Part shown: positions 32,732 to 42,159 of the stretch, piece by piece
How positions within the stretch are numbered: position 1 is the first letter of the stretch
Layout: the number at the start of each line of letters is the position of its first letter
Assembly (NCBI GenBank): GCA_037129925.1
Contig: JBAXTZ010000008.1
Location: 21,806-85,805 of the forward strand
DNA length: 64,000 bases
Source: JBAXTZ01 sp037129925
GTDB taxonomy: Bacteria > Bacillota > Negativicutes > JBAXTZ01
Reading direction: 5' to 3'
The notes under the pieces: generated by a model
Databases searched by the model: none
Told to the model about the DNA's origin: nothing
The model's input: only the letters and a program-made list of their open reading frames with translations
Program-made: the position numbers and the translations under genes

Positions 32732-34183
32732 CTATTTATTCATTAGCGGCCCTAGTATTCGCTTATACGCTTCAACTCCAGGCTGATCAAAAGCATCTAC
32801 GTCGGCAAATTCGCCTTCGTAAGCAATAGATAACGCCAACATATACAACAATTCACCTAGATGATAAGCGCTCACCGCCGGTAATACAAACTCGGCATTC
32901 ATGCGATTGTCGCCGGACAACGCCTGAGCATTGGCCATTAAAGCCGCGTCCAAAGCTTGACTGAGCGTTTTGCCGGCGATTTCATGGAGTTTTGGAACGT
33001 CCGGGAAACAATCCGGTACGATCGGGTCATAACTCCAATTTTCAACTCTGAGAAATTGGACAATTTTATCGCGCTTACCATCTTGATGCTGTTGAGTTTG
33101 CGCGTGCATATCGGTTGTGCCGACCGCCACTATCGGAGTGCGACCGTAATAGACTTCATTGCCACTGCGATCCAGACGTTTGCCCAGTGATTCCGCCAAC
33201 AACTGAATATACCATTCTGAAACTGATTTCAAATAATCAGCATATGGCATAAATACTTCGATATCCCGACCATATTTTTCACCAGCAACGTATTTCATTA
33301 TTGCATTTAGCATCGCCGGATTTTGCCAAACATCTTCCGTTTGACAGGCAAAATCCATTGCCTTGGCTCCGGCCAAAAATCCATCGATATCAAAGCCGAT
33401 ACAAGCCGCCGTAATCAAGCCAACTTCAGAAAATATACTAAATCGCCCGCCGACACCATCCGGAACGGAAAACATTTCCCAGCCTTCTTCCTTGGCAAGT
33501 TTGTGCAGCAGCGTTTCCCCAGAATCAGTTCGCGGATCGGTCACCGCGACAACTGTCAGATCGCACAACTCGGGACGGGACTTGAATATTTCGTAGACAG
33601 TCATAAATGTCGACATCGTGTCTAACGTCGCCCCGGACTTGGAAATAACAACCAAGCAAAGGCTGAATTTCTCGCCTTTAGCAGCTTTTTCCTCAGCATC
33701 GACAAAAAGTCGTTCGACCAGATCAGTCGTCCGGCGCGGATCCATGTTTTGACCGTGAAAATATAACTGTGGGTAACCATTTCGCCACTCTTGTGATTTA
33801 GCATTCCAAAATTCACCACACTGAACATCGAACAAAACTTTGTTACCGAGGTACGATCCACCAATACCAAATGAAACAACGGTATCAACGTTGAAGCGCA
33901 GACTCTCGCCAAATTCTTTAAGTCTTTCGATACTAGCCGGCGAATTCAAGTTACCTTCTTTAACATAAGGTAACTGGGAAAACAACACCTTTTCCGGCGT
34001 TCCGTCTTTAGATAAATGCCCGCGAATAATTCCGGTTGAGCGCATTTCTTGAATGGCTTTATGGGCCTTTTTGAGTTTCGCGCTCCGCGTTGTAATATCC
34101 CGACGTTGCAGTCGATCGACGCCAAACATGTTCTCATAATTTAATTGAAATCCTGATTCCAAACGCAAAGTATTGTCTGACAT
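32732..34183 (-). CDS. pgi: Glucose-6-phosphate isomerase
   Basis: Interconverts glucose-6-P and fructose-6-P. The 483-residue product shows VVSFGIGGSYLGNKVLFD, the SKSG(A)T phosphate loop (VVISKSGATLDTMSTF), DPRTDSGETL, VGGRFSIFSEVGL and a C-terminal part with QTQQHQDGKRDK (the catalytic His region). Somewhat diverged but complete. It lies 15 bases after galU, in the same unit as pgm and galU, giving a route from fructose-6-P to UDP-glucose. Confidence 0.92.
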   Translation of the reverse strand: MSDNTLRLESGFQLNYENMFGVDRLQRRDITTRSAKLKKAHKAIQEMRSTGIIRGHLSKDGTPEKVLFSQLPYVKEGNLNSPASIERLKEFGESLRFNVDTVVSFGIGGSYLGNKVLFDVQCGEFWNAKSQEWRNGYPQLYFHGQNMDPRRTTDLVERLFVDAEEKAAKGEKFSLCLVVISKSGATLDTMSTFMTVYEIFKSRPELCDLTVVAVTDPRTDSGETLLHKLAKEEGWEMFSVPDGVGGRFSIFSEVGLITAACIGFDIDGFLAGAKAMDFACQTEDVWQNPAMLNAIMKYVAGEKYGRDIEVFMPYADYLKSVSEWYIQLLAESLGKRLDRSGNEVYYGRTPIVAVGTTDMHAQTQQHQDGKRDKIVQFLRVENWSYDPIVPDCFPDVPKLHEIAGKTLSQALDAALMANAQALSGDNRMNAEFVLPAVSAYHLGELLYMLALSIAYEGEFADVDAFDQPGVEAYKRILGPLMNK

Positions 34184-34198
34184 AACTAACTCCTTAAA

Positions 34199-35080
34199 TT
34201 AATTTTTTCCAATCTTGGTCATGATATATTTTAGAAAATTATCCCGCAAATCTTGACGTTTTAAAGCAAAATCGACTATTGCTTCCAGATAGCCCTGTTT
34301 ATCGCCGGTATCGTAGCGTCGTCCTTCAAAATTTAGCGCATAAACCGGTTTTTTTGCCGCCAACTCCTGCAAGGCATCGGTCAATTGTATTTCGCCATTT
34401 TTCCCGGGTGGAGTTTTCTCCAATATTTTAAAAATCTCCGGTTCGATAATGTATCGTCCTAATACTGCAAGCCTTGACGGCGCGTCTTCCGGCGCTGGTT
34501 TTTCAACCATCCCCAGTACCCGTGCTACTCTCTCATTAATTTGTTCGGGTTTTACAATTCCATAACAAGAAACTTTTTCCAGCGGTACTTCTTGGCAGCC
34601 AAGAATTGAACCACCAAAGTCTTGATAAGCATTAATCAATTGTTTAAGACAGGGTACCTCGCCATCAATAATATCATCACCTAATAATACCGCAAACGGT
34701 TCATCACCAACAAAGTTTTTTGCGCACAAAACCGCGTGACCAAGTCCGCGCGGTTCTTTTTGGCGGACAAAATGAATTGTTATTCCAGAAATCTCATTTA
34801 CCATTTCCAATAAATCGTATTTCCCGGAACGTTTGAGCATTAGTTCCAATTCCAGCGACCGATCAAAGTGATCTTCGATCGCACGCTTATTGCGACCGGT
34901 AATGATCAAAATATCTTCAATCCCGGAGGCGCGGGCTTCTTCGACAATATATTGTATAGCCGGTTTATCGACAATCGGCAGCATTTCCTTGGGCTGGGCC
35001 TTGGTCGCCGGTAAAAACCTTGTTCCTAAACCGGCTGCCGGAATTACTGCTTTGCGAACTTTTTTAAAAACTTCGGGCAT
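34199..35080 (-). CDS. galU: UTP-glucose-1-phosphate uridylyltransferase
   Basis: Makes UDP-glucose from glucose-1-P and UTP for envelope glycans. The 293-residue product has GLGTRFLPATKAQPKEMLPI (17-36), PAIQYIVEEARASGIEDILII, VRQKEPRGLGHAVLCAK, FAVLLGDDII and GRYIIEPEIF, all standard GalU/HasC motifs. Its ATG lies inside the pgm 3' end (17-base overlap), so translation of the two genes is coupled. Confidence 0.96.
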   Translation of the reverse strand: MPEVFKKVRKAVIPAAGLGTRFLPATKAQPKEMLPIVDKPAIQYIVEEARASGIEDILIITGRNKRAIEDHFDRSLELELMLKRSGKYDLLEMVNEISGITIHFVRQKEPRGLGHAVLCAKNFVGDEPFAVLLGDDIIDGEVPCLKQLINAYQDFGGSILGCQEVPLEKVSCYGIVKPEQINERVARVLGMVEKPAPEDAPSRLAVLGRYIIEPEIFKILEKTPPGKNGEIQLTDALQELAAKKPVYALNFEGRRYDTGDKQGYLEAIVDFALKRQDLRDNFLKYIMTKIGKN

Positions 35081-36482
35081 AGCTCACCATTCTTTTTACC
35101 AGCGCGGTTGCTTGTTCCATTGACGGCGCATCGGCGTAAACACGCAATACCGGCTCAGTGCCGGATGCGCGCACCATCACCCATGAACTATTTTCCAGAA
35201 AAAGCTTAACACCATCACTAGTATTATATTTTAAAACTTTCATGCCGTCAACGCTGTCCGGTTTCACATTAAGCGTTGTCATCAACTGATCGATTTGCGA
35301 CCGTTGCAAATGAATGTCCTCGCGATGAAAATAAAAATAGCCAACTTCATTCATTAAATCGTCCAGTAATTTACCCAGCGGCTTATTATAATGAGCACAC
35401 ATTTCAATTATCAACATACCAAGCAACAATCCGTCGCGTTCGGGAATATAATTTTTTATGCCAATACCGCCAGATTCTTCGCCGCCAATTAAAATATCTT
35501 CGCTATTCATCAACTCGGCAATATACTTAAACCCGACTGGTGTTTCATATAGTTTGCGATTGAATTTACTTATTGTTGCATCGAGCAAGCCCGAAACCGT
35601 AACTGTTTTGACAATTCCGCCCGTCCAGCCGCGACTTTCTATCAAATACCGAGCCAATAGCGCGATAATGTGGTGTGAGGATACGAAACTACCGTCACTA
35701 CTCATCGCGCCGATGCGATCACCATCGCCATCAGTGGCAAGCGCAAAATCAGCGCCTACGCGTAACACTTCCTCGCGAAGTTTACTCAGATAGCGCTCAA
35801 TGGGTTCCGGGTTAACTCCGTCAAATCCGGGATTAACAACTCCGCGAAACTCCGACATATTCAAGTTGTATTCGGTTGCAAAGCGCTTTGCTAAACCTTG
35901 AGTCGATCCATGCATCATGTCAAAAACAATTTTCGCCTGATAACCACTGATTGTTTCCGGAATTAACATTTCCCGGATGTGCTCCAGATAACTATCCTGC
36001 GGCGAAAAGTATTCAACAGTTTCCGGCAGCGTTTCTTTACCAACAATCACGGAGCTTGCTTCCAAGATGCGCAATTGTTTCTCTAAATCGTTTATTATTT
36101 CTGGAGACGCTGAACCGCCATACCAAGCTTTGAACTTAAACCCGTTATAGACAGGGGGATTATGACTGGCAGTGATAACTACTCCGCCGATAGCCTTTCG
36201 GTCGACTACCGCCCAGGAAAACGCCGGGGTTGCGCAGAAACTGTCGCTAAACCAAACTTTTATTCCCTGATTAGCAATTACCGCTGCCGCTTGCTCAGCA
36301 AATTCTTTCGACAAAAATCGGGCATCGTAGCCTACACAAATGCCATCTAGCCCTTTTTCTTGATAATAGCCGGCATTTTCTTTTGCATACATTGCTACCG
36401 CAAGGGCGACCAACCGGACATTATCAAAAGTGAACTCGTCTGCAATCACTGCGCGCCAACCATCAGTTCCAAATTTTAACAT
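35064..36482 (-). CDS. pgm: Phosphoglucomutase/phosphomannomutase
   Basis: Alpha-D-phosphohexomutase of 472 residues that most likely interconverts glucose-6-P and glucose-1-P for GalU. Motifs: KFGTDGWR (3-10), the phosphoserine loop VVITASHNPPVYNGFK (Ser about 106), the metal loop ATDGDGDRIG (about 247-256), the sugar-binding GGEESGGIGI and the phosphate-binding RASGTEPVLRVYADA near the C-terminus. ATG at 36482 follows GGGAGAAG; an upstream start at 36503 has no such site. First gene of pgm-galU-pgi. Confidence 0.93.
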   Translation of the reverse strand: MLKFGTDGWRAVIADEFTFDNVRLVALAVAMYAKENAGYYQEKGLDGICVGYDARFLSKEFAEQAAAVIANQGIKVWFSDSFCATPAFSWAVVDRKAIGGVVITASHNPPVYNGFKFKAWYGGSASPEIINDLEKQLRILEASSVIVGKETLPETVEYFSPQDSYLEHIREMLIPETISGYQAKIVFDMMHGSTQGLAKRFATEYNLNMSEFRGVVNPGFDGVNPEPIERYLSKLREEVLRVGADFALATDGDGDRIGAMSSDGSFVSSHHIIALLARYLIESRGWTGGIVKTVTVSGLLDATISKFNRKLYETPVGFKYIAELMNSEDILIGGEESGGIGIKNYIPERDGLLLGMLIIEMCAHYNKPLGKLLDDLMNEVGYFYFHREDIHLQRSQIDQLMTTLNVKPDSVDGMKVLKYNTSDGVKLFLENSSWVMVRASGTEPVLRVYADAPSMEQATALVKRMVSYARSF

Positions 36483-36570
36483 ACTTCTCCCATACTTTTG
36501 CATAGCCTCAACAGTATTTGCTGAGTCAGAAAATCATTTTAGTTCTTTTTAACAAAAAAAGCAATCAGCT

Positions 36571-37446
36571 TTATTTGCCAAACACCCGCTCAGCTATTGC
36601 GAGACCAGTCGGTGTGACCGCAAGCCCGCCACGCGCGGTCTCGCGTAGCTCTGACGGCATCGTCGAGCCTACGGCACCCATGGCATCTATTGTTTCATCC
36701 AACGGAATAGTCGAAGTAATACCGGCACGTACCATATCTACCGCCATCAGTGCCATCAACGCTGACGCGGCATTACGTTTAACACAAGGCACTTCAACTA
36801 GTCCGGCAACCGGGTCGCAAACCAGTCCCAACAAGCTTTTAAAAACTATCGCACCGGCGTCGCTTGCAGCTTGATAGCTGCATCCAAGCATTGAAGCCAA
36901 GGCAACAGCGCTCATTGCCGCTGCCGAACCGCACTCGGCCTGACAGCCGCCTTCGGCGCCGGCGAAGCAGGCTTTTTTACCAATAATTACTCCTACGGCT
37001 CCGGCTACAAAAAGCCCTTCGACTATTTGATCATCAGTTAAAGCAAAACACTCTTTTGCCGCCAAAAAAATTCCCGGCATTATTCCGCAAGAACCGGCCG
37101 TAGGCGATGCAACAATGCGCCCCATGCAGGCATTGGCTTCGTTTGCCGCCAAAGAATAGGCTAGAGTCTTTCCATAAAAATCATTACACAGCGCCTTGCC
37201 ATCAGCCATGTATTCTACAAACTGTTTTCCAGCGCCGCCGACCAAACCGCTCAACGATTTTCGTCCCTGTAGTCCGTCCTGCACCGCCGCCATCATAACT
37301 TTGGCTCGCGCTGTCATAATACTCTTTACTTCTTCCTCGGATTTACCCTGTTGATAAGCCTCATATTCAATGGCAAGCTTGCCAATCGAGATTCCTTGCT
37401 TTTCAGCTTGATCAATAAAGTCTGAATAATTATCAAATTCTCTCAT
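36571..37446 (-). CDS. sdaAA: L-serine dehydratase, alpha chain
   Basis: Catalytic chain of the two-subunit [4Fe-4S] L-serine dehydratase that turns serine into pyruvate and ammonia. The 291-residue product has VASPTAGSCGIMPG (about 111-124), GAEGGCQAECGSAAAMSAVAL (three cysteines region, 163-183) and GLVCDPVAGLVEVPCVKRNA, supplying the Fe-S cysteines and the substrate loop. It begins nine bases after sdaAB. A short AAAGC/GCTTT hairpin and T-run just after the stop (36551-36570) may be a weak terminator. Confidence 0.95.
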   Translation of the reverse strand: MREFDNYSDFIDQAEKQGISIGKLAIEYEAYQQGKSEEEVKSIMTARAKVMMAAVQDGLQGRKSLSGLVGGAGKQFVEYMADGKALCNDFYGKTLAYSLAANEANACMGRIVASPTAGSCGIMPGIFLAAKECFALTDDQIVEGLFVAGAVGVIIGKKACFAGAEGGCQAECGSAAAMSAVALASMLGCSYQAASDAGAIVFKSLLGLVCDPVAGLVEVPCVKRNAASALMALMAVDMVRAGITSTIPLDETIDAMGAVGSTMPSELRETARGGLAVTPTGLAIAERVFGK

Positions 37447-37455
37447 CGCATCTCC

Positions 37456-38127
37456 TTATAATGACGGCAGAATAAAGCTTTTCTTTACGCCTTCAATACG
37501 ATTAATAAAATTACACAAATCATCTGGCAGCTGTTGGTCAGTCTCAAAAATCATCATATCTTCACCGGCAGAGCCTTTGCCTTGCCGGCTTTGCTTCATC
37601 AGTGCAATATTAATGGAATATATTGAAAACACCGAGGCTACTTTGGCCAGTATTCCGGGAACATCGCTACAGATGACAATTATCGAAGGATAGGTACCAT
37701 CTAGTTGTACCTGATAGTTGCCAATTTCTGTTATCTCGATTGCCCCGCCGCCAATCGAACAGCCAACAATATTAGCTTTTTTGCCGCTAATACCAGTCAA
37801 CTCAAAAACAACGGTGTTGGGATGGGCATTCCTTAAAGTGATCGGTGAAAAACTAAACTCCATACCGGCCTCTTTGGCATATTGAAAACTATCGCGCAGG
37901 CGCTCGTCATCAGCTTCATAGCCCAGCAAACCGGCGATAATCGCCCGGTCAGTGCCGTGGCCACGATAAGTATCGCGAAAGCTGCCATGCAATTTCATAT
38001 TTGCTTGTACTACCGCCTCCCCCAAAATAAGCCGCGCCATTTTCCCTAACCTGGCTGCTCCGGCGGTATGCGAACTTGAAGGACCAATCATAACCGGTCC
38101 AATAATATCCAGAATTTTCATCATCAA
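37456..38127 (-). CDS. sdaAB: L-serine dehydratase, beta chain (with ACT domain)
   Basis: Partner subunit of 223 residues. It has the beta-domain signature IGPVMIGPSSSHTAGAARLG (8-27) and LHGSFRDTYRGHGTDRAI, and a C-terminal ACT domain (about 148-221, SIIVICSDVPGILAKVASVF) that likely binds serine. Start is one of the two ATGs at 38124 and 38121 rather than TTG at 38127, given the GGAGG position. Divergent from the ydcF gene with a 70-base gap between the start codons. Confidence 0.94.
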   Translation of the reverse strand: MMMKILDIIGPVMIGPSSSHTAGAARLGKMARLILGEAVVQANMKLHGSFRDTYRGHGTDRAIIAGLLGYEADDERLRDSFQYAKEAGMEFSFSPITLRNAHPNTVVFELTGISGKKANIVGCSIGGGAIEITEIGNYQVQLDGTYPSIIVICSDVPGILAKVASVFSIYSINIALMKQSRQGKGSAGEDMMIFETDQQLPDDLCNFINRIEGVKKSFILPSL

Positions 38128-38163
38128 CCTCCACGCTTGCTTTCAAAAACACTGTTCTTCTAT

Positions 38164-38169
38164 TATAAT
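38164..38169 (+). promoter_or_regulatory. Probable -10 element for ydcF-ttcA
   Basis: A perfect TATAAT lies 31 bases before the ydcF start codon; the region 17 bases upstream (TTTCAA) is a poor -35. The gap to sdaAB on the other strand is the only space for a promoter. Confidence 0.35.
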
Positions 38170-38200
38170 GGAATTTACTATTTCACAAAAGGAAAATATT

Positions 38201-38773
38201 ATGAATTCACCAATACAATTATTTACCGATTTTGTCTTTATTGAAACGAAGCTCAAAAAAGCCGATGCCATTTTCATTCCTGGCAGCCATCATCCGCAAC
38301 TGGCAGTTCGCGCGGCAGAATTATTTCATGCCGGCTATGCTCCGTTAATAATCCCATCCGGTGGCGCTAATCATCGTCTGCCCGACGGCATCGCCGAAGC
38401 GCTGTGGCTGAAAAACCTGTTAATTGAACTTGCCGTTCCTGAATCGGCGATCATCACCGAACCGCTGGCGCGCAACACTTTCAACAATGCCGATTTTACT
38501 ATGGCGCTCATTGAAAAACTGCAGTTGAACATCAATTCCGCAATAATAGTCGCTAAAGGTTTTCATTCCCGCCGCTGTCTGCTCACCTACCAGACAGCTT
38601 TCGCAAAAGAGTTTTCTTTTTTTGTCACCTTGGTTCCAGATAGCAACAATAACACTAAATCCAATTGGTATCGCTCAGCAAGTGGAATTAATACCGTAAT
38701 GGACGAGATTCGAAAAATCGGACAATACTTTGCCGAAGAAATTCCGGAATTCGCAGAAAAGTGGGTGGTTTGA
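38201..38773 (+). CDS. YdcF/SanA-like DUF218 family protein
   Basis: A 190-residue protein of the DUF218 (YdcF) family, Rossmann-like, role unclear; some members bind SAM or act on wall precursors. Landmarks: ADAIFIPGSHHPQLAVRAAELFHAGYAPLIIPSGG (positions 21-55), a run of aliphatic strand residues then GG, EPLARNTFNNADF and IIVAKGFHSRRCLLTYQTAF. No membrane helix, so it is a cytoplasmic type. ATG at 38201 with AAAGGA eight bases upstream; the start at 38168 lies inside the promoter. It overlaps the following ttcA-like frame region and has a TGA just before it. Confidence 0.85.
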   Translation: MNSPIQLFTDFVFIETKLKKADAIFIPGSHHPQLAVRAAELFHAGYAPLIIPSGGANHRLPDGIAEALWLKNLLIELAVPESAIITEPLARNTFNNADFTMALIEKLQLNINSAIIVAKGFHSRRCLLTYQTAFAKEFSFFVTLVPDSNNNTKSNWYRSASGINTVMDEIRKIGQYFAEEIPEFAEKWVV

Positions 38774-38774
38774 T

Positions 38775-39545
38775 TTGGAATTAAAGGACTATTTGGCACG
38801 AATTTGGCGGGCGGTAATCGAATTTGATTTACTTACTGAAAACGATTCGATTTTGATCGGCTTGTCCGGCGGAAAAGATAGCTTATTTATGACTTATGCA
38901 CTGCGCGAAATTCAAAAATACGCGCCATTTAATTTCCGATTGGGCGTGTACACCATGGACGGAATGTTTTCCGATAATTTTCCGATTGAGAGTTTGTCCG
39001 AATTTTGCTCAACCCTAAATTTACCGTTTCATAGTGAGCAAGTAAATATTAAAGGCATAATCGAAAACCAAAATGGCAAAGATCCCTGTTATTCTTGTGC
39101 TTTTTTTCGCCGGGGCGCGATAAATAACTATGCTAAAGTTAACGGTTACAATAAAGTAGCCTATGCGCACCACAATGACGATTTCGTCGAAACTTTTTTG
39201 ATGAACATCCTTCAATCCGGTCAGCTGGGTACTTTTCAGCCGAAAACTTATCTCGACCGGACGGGAATTACGGTAATCAGGCCGCTATGCTATCTGCGCG
39301 AACACGAGCTGGTAAACACCCACCGCATAACCGGAATTTCGCCAATAAAAAATCCCTGTCCGTTTGATGGTAAAACCAAACGGCAGGAGACAAAAGAACT
39401 TATTAGATTATTGGAGCAAACAAACAGCGATTTGTATTCACATATTAGTTCGGCGATGCGCCATGATAAACCGCCACAACTGTGGCCGCCGGCATTCTCC
39501 AAAGATAAATCTCGCGAACTGTTTTGCAGGTTTTGGAGAAAATAG
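38775..39545 (+). CDS. TtcA-family PP-loop ATPase (tRNA thiolation-like)
   Basis: A 256-residue N-type ATP pyrophosphatase. The PP-loop SGGKDS is at 31-36; a CxxC pair (DPCYSC, Cys105 and Cys108) and a later Cys (NPCPFDG) match the [4Fe-4S] ligands of TtcA/TtuA enzymes, and AHHNDDFVETFLMNI is the TtcA helix motif. TtcA makes 2-thiocytidine at tRNA position 32, but many Bacillota homologues of this size are unassigned. TTG at 38775 is chosen because GGGTGG lies six bases upstream and it follows the ydcF TGA by one base; an earlier ATG at 38730 would overlap ydcF. It ends ten bases before the converging spoIID end. Confidence 0.83.
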   Translation: MELKDYLARIWRAVIEFDLLTENDSILIGLSGGKDSLFMTYALREIQKYAPFNFRLGVYTMDGMFSDNFPIESLSEFCSTLNLPFHSEQVNIKGIIENQNGKDPCYSCAFFRRGAINNYAKVNGYNKVAYAHHNDDFVETFLMNILQSGQLGTFQPKTYLDRTGITVIRPLCYLREHELVNTHRITGISPIKNPCPFDGKTKRQETKELIRLLEQTNSDLYSHISSAMRHDKPPQLWPPAFSKDKSRELFCRFWRK

Positions 39546-39555
39546 TATGCTATTT

Positions 39556-40812
39556 TTAATACAAACGTTTCAGACTGCTTCCGCTATAGTAATGCTGTAG
39601 AATCTCCGGGTATTTAGCCGCCATTCCACCGTCTTTTTTCGCCTCGGCCATTTGCTTGGCTCCCCATTGCGACATGCCAATACCGTGCCCCCAGCCTCGG
39701 CCGTTAAAAATAATCTTTCCGGCGGAAATCTTGATTTCAAACAGTGTGCTCCGCAAATCAAACATTCGGCGCATTTCGCTACCGGATAATTCAACGGTGT
39801 TGTCATGCCCGATTATCGCTAATAGCTTAACACGTCCGCTCGTACTCCGGTCACCAGAATAATTATCTCTGGAAGCATCGTTTAGTGGCGACAACAATAC
39901 TTCCTCAACTGCGCCGCATTTTATGCCGTTTTTCAACAATGCTGTATCAAAATCAACCAGGGCGATCTGCTTTTCCCAACGGAAATATGGTGATTGCTCA
40001 TCGTAATCGACCACCGATTGCAAATATGAACAATTGTTCCCCCACACTTCATAAGACGAAGCCGTCCGACCGCCGCTACTGGCCATAAATAATGTTTGGG
40101 CTACTTTACCGGCTGCAACCACAATTATTCCTCGGGTATCGTCTACCGCTTTACGTCCTTTGCTATCCTCGACGACTTTCCCCAGATAGACTTGGTCGCT
40201 GGTATCTGAAAGCATATCGAAACTCGGGTATTTTTTTTTGGCGGTCAAGTTGAAAACGGCGAAGGAGCGCGCGGCAATCGCCTGAGCTTTGACGGCCTCC
40301 AGCGGCCAAGCGGTCGAAATTTCCGAACCAATAACACTATATAGGTATTTTTCCAATGAGACAATGTTAATAAGATTTAGCGATTTATTATCTTTACCAC
40401 TACAGTCAACGATGAAATCACCGCGAAATTTATGTTTGTCAAAGACCAAAGCCGTCGTTGAATCATCGGCTTTTGTAGAAACCAGCAGACTGGGTGAGTA
40501 TTTTTTTCCATTACAAACTAGCATGGAATCGCTACTAACCAAAGTTACTTTTTCATTTGCCGAAAATTTTGCCAAGATTTTTTTTCCCGATGAATCCAAC
40601 AAATAAAATGGCGCATCAGCTGAAAGTTCCAATGATGATTTTTCGATAGCTAATCCAATTTTCACTGTTGTCGTTGCATTCGGCAGAGCAGTCGTAGCTG
40701 TCAATGGTTTAGTTGCATCGCTGGAAAAAAAGCCGGCTTGCGCCGCAAGCGAATGGCAAGTGATAATTATTATCGCTATTAAAACTCTGCCCAAAACGAA
40801 TTTTTTTTTCAC
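39556..40812 (-). CDS. spoIID: SpoIID/LytB domain secreted protein
   Basis: A 418-residue exported protein (N-terminal hydrophobic helix about 8-25 then AQAG). The SpoIID/LytB domain (about 155-410) includes YLYSVIGSEISTAWPLEAVKAQAIAARSFA with the conserved Glu in the SEIS region, FMASSGGRTASSYEVWGN, and GRGWGHGIGMSQWGA near the end. SpoIID is a lytic transglycosylase of spore engulfment that removes denuded glycan strands; LytB-type relatives act in vegetative cells. The N-terminal 120 residues are a separate region. The place beside queH and ruvB is where sporulating Clostridia carry spoIID, but other sporulation genes are not visible here. Confidence 0.88.
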   Translation of the reverse strand: MKKKFVLGRVLIAIIIITCHSLAAQAGFFSSDATKPLTATTALPNATTTVKIGLAIEKSSLELSADAPFYLLDSSGKKILAKFSANEKVTLVSSDSMLVCNGKKYSPSLLVSTKADDSTTALVFDKHKFRGDFIVDCSGKDNKSLNLINIVSLEKYLYSVIGSEISTAWPLEAVKAQAIAARSFAVFNLTAKKKYPSFDMLSDTSDQVYLGKVVEDSKGRKAVDDTRGIIVVAAGKVAQTLFMASSGGRTASSYEVWGNNCSYLQSVVDYDEQSPYFRWEKQIALVDFDTALLKNGIKCGAVEEVLLSPLNDASRDNYSGDRSTSGRVKLLAIIGHDNTVELSGSEMRRMFDLRSTLFEIKISAGKIIFNGRGWGHGIGMSQWGAKQMAEAKKDGGMAAKYPEILQHYYSGSSLKRLY

Positions 40813-40824
40813 AATTACCTCAGG

Positions 40825-41364
40825 TTATTTCGGACAATAACGTTCTTTCTCGCTATATATGCAGCCACAATATGGTTGACGATAATAACCGCGCTCGCGG
40901 CAAATCGTAACACTTTCTTTCCAACCACTACGAAAGTCTTCATAAAAAAATATTGGTCCGACAGCTTTAGCTGCCTGTTGCGCCTTCACAACCAACAAAT
41001 CATGTTTCTGATATGGACTGACCAATAAAGTGGTGGTGAATTGCTCAAACGAATTTCTTTCGGCATATTCTACAGTCTTTTCCAGCCGCGACGCGTAACA
41101 ATATTCGCAACGTTCGCGATAGTTAATGGCAACATTTCGTAAAAACTCTTCCAATTCATAGCCGCCACCGACCATCAAGTCCAAGTTTTCATCAATTGCG
41201 AACTGCTGCGCGGTCTCCAGCCGGCGCTGATACTCCTTGAATGGATGAATATTGTGATTATAAAAGAAACCGGTCACCGTAAAGCCAAGCTCGCGCAACC
41301 GCTGAAGCGGATATATCGCGCATGGTCCACAACAAATATGTAAGAGGATTTTTTTATCTGCCAT
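40825..41364 (-). CDS. queH: Epoxyqueuosine reductase QueH
   Basis: A 179-residue iron-sulfur enzyme that replaces QueG in many Bacillota, the last step of queuosine synthesis in tRNA. It has HICCGPCAIYPL (Cys11, Cys12, Cys15), CEYCYASRL (two Cys), and a C-terminal PYCGCIYSEKERYC cysteine pattern, typical of QueH (DUF208). Start overlaps the end of the proC-like gene by one base; next to spoIID by 12 bases. Confidence 0.93.
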   Translation of the reverse strand: MADKKILLHICCGPCAIYPLQRLRELGFTVTGFFYNHNIHPFKEYQRRLETAQQFAIDENLDLMVGGGYELEEFLRNVAINYRERCEYCYASRLEKTVEYAERNSFEQFTTTLLVSPYQKHDLLVVKAQQAAKAVGPIFFYEDFRSGWKESVTICRERGYYRQPYCGCIYSEKERYCPK

Positions 41365-42137
41365 TACTGCTCGCGGACACCGGCAGATATTTCCTGGGTG
41401 CGAGCCAACATTTCGTCGGCCATTTTATTAAATATATCACTGTTTTTTTCCAAATACTGAACTCCGACCTCAGTAATTCCACCTGGTGTGCAAACCTGCC
41501 TGATAATGTCATAGCGTTCAGTTCGCAAAATCGGCACTAAGTGCTCAATCATATCTAACGCCGTATCAAGTGCTTTTTCACTTTCCAGTCCGGAATTCGC
41601 GCAAAAGCTCTCAACGTATTGCTTGATAAATTCTGCAAACACTGCTGGCGAGCAACTCATCACACACATATAAGCGTCCATTTCGCGCTCAGTTATTGAA
41701 TATGGTTTTCCGACTAACGCCAATAATTCTTGTACAATATTCTCTTGATCATCGCTTGCAAATTTTCCCCGGACGACCATGATTGGGCCACCGGTTTTAT
41801 TAACCATCGAAGGCATAATTCTAAATAATGCTATTTTATCTACTACTTCATAGTAGCTTTGCTGTTCAACTGCCGCGACCGTGCTGATAACTATTTTGCC
41901 TGTGCAGCGCAACTGCCTGAGTACTGATTTTACTCCGTTGGGTTTCACCGCCAAAAAAACAATGTCCGCTTCGCTACTAATAGCTTCTGCCGATTCAGAC
42001 TGCGTATAACCGTTCAACAGACATATTTCCGTGAGCTTTATCGCATCCGCATCATAAGCCAAAATGTCGTGAGTTTGGCTCAAGCGTTTTGCATACATCG
42101 CGCCGACATTTCCCATTCCAATAATCCCGATTTTCAT
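41364..42137 (-). CDS. Pyrroline-5-carboxylate reductase-like protein (ProC/ComER family)
   Basis: A 257-residue NAD(P)-binding protein: GIIGMGNVGAMYAKRL (4-19) Rossmann motif, FLAVKPNGVKSVLRQL, FRIMPSMVNKTGGPI and a C-terminal dimer domain with ITEVGVQYL. ProC makes proline; ComER-like relatives of this family lack clear proline function. The VCTPGGITEVG segment is the ProC signature (usual form is SPGGTTIAG), somewhat diverged, so I favour a ComER-type call. ATG at 42137 with GGAAGGTG upstream; a start at 42197 would lie inside ruvB. Confidence 0.8.
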   Translation of the reverse strand: MKIGIIGMGNVGAMYAKRLSQTHDILAYDADAIKLTEICLLNGYTQSESAEAISSEADIVFLAVKPNGVKSVLRQLRCTGKIVISTVAAVEQQSYYEVVDKIALFRIMPSMVNKTGGPIMVVRGKFASDDQENIVQELLALVGKPYSITEREMDAYMCVMSCSPAVFAEFIKQYVESFCANSGLESEKALDTALDMIEHLVPILRTERYDIIRQVCTPGGITEVGVQYLEKNSDIFNKMADEMLARTQEISAGVREQ

Positions 42138-42159
42138 TAACACCTTCCTGAATATTCTA

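Noticed and set aside
39556..40812. Proof of sporulation from spoIID
   Set aside because: SpoIID/LytB domain proteins occur in non-spore-forming bacteria; no other sporulation gene is seen here.
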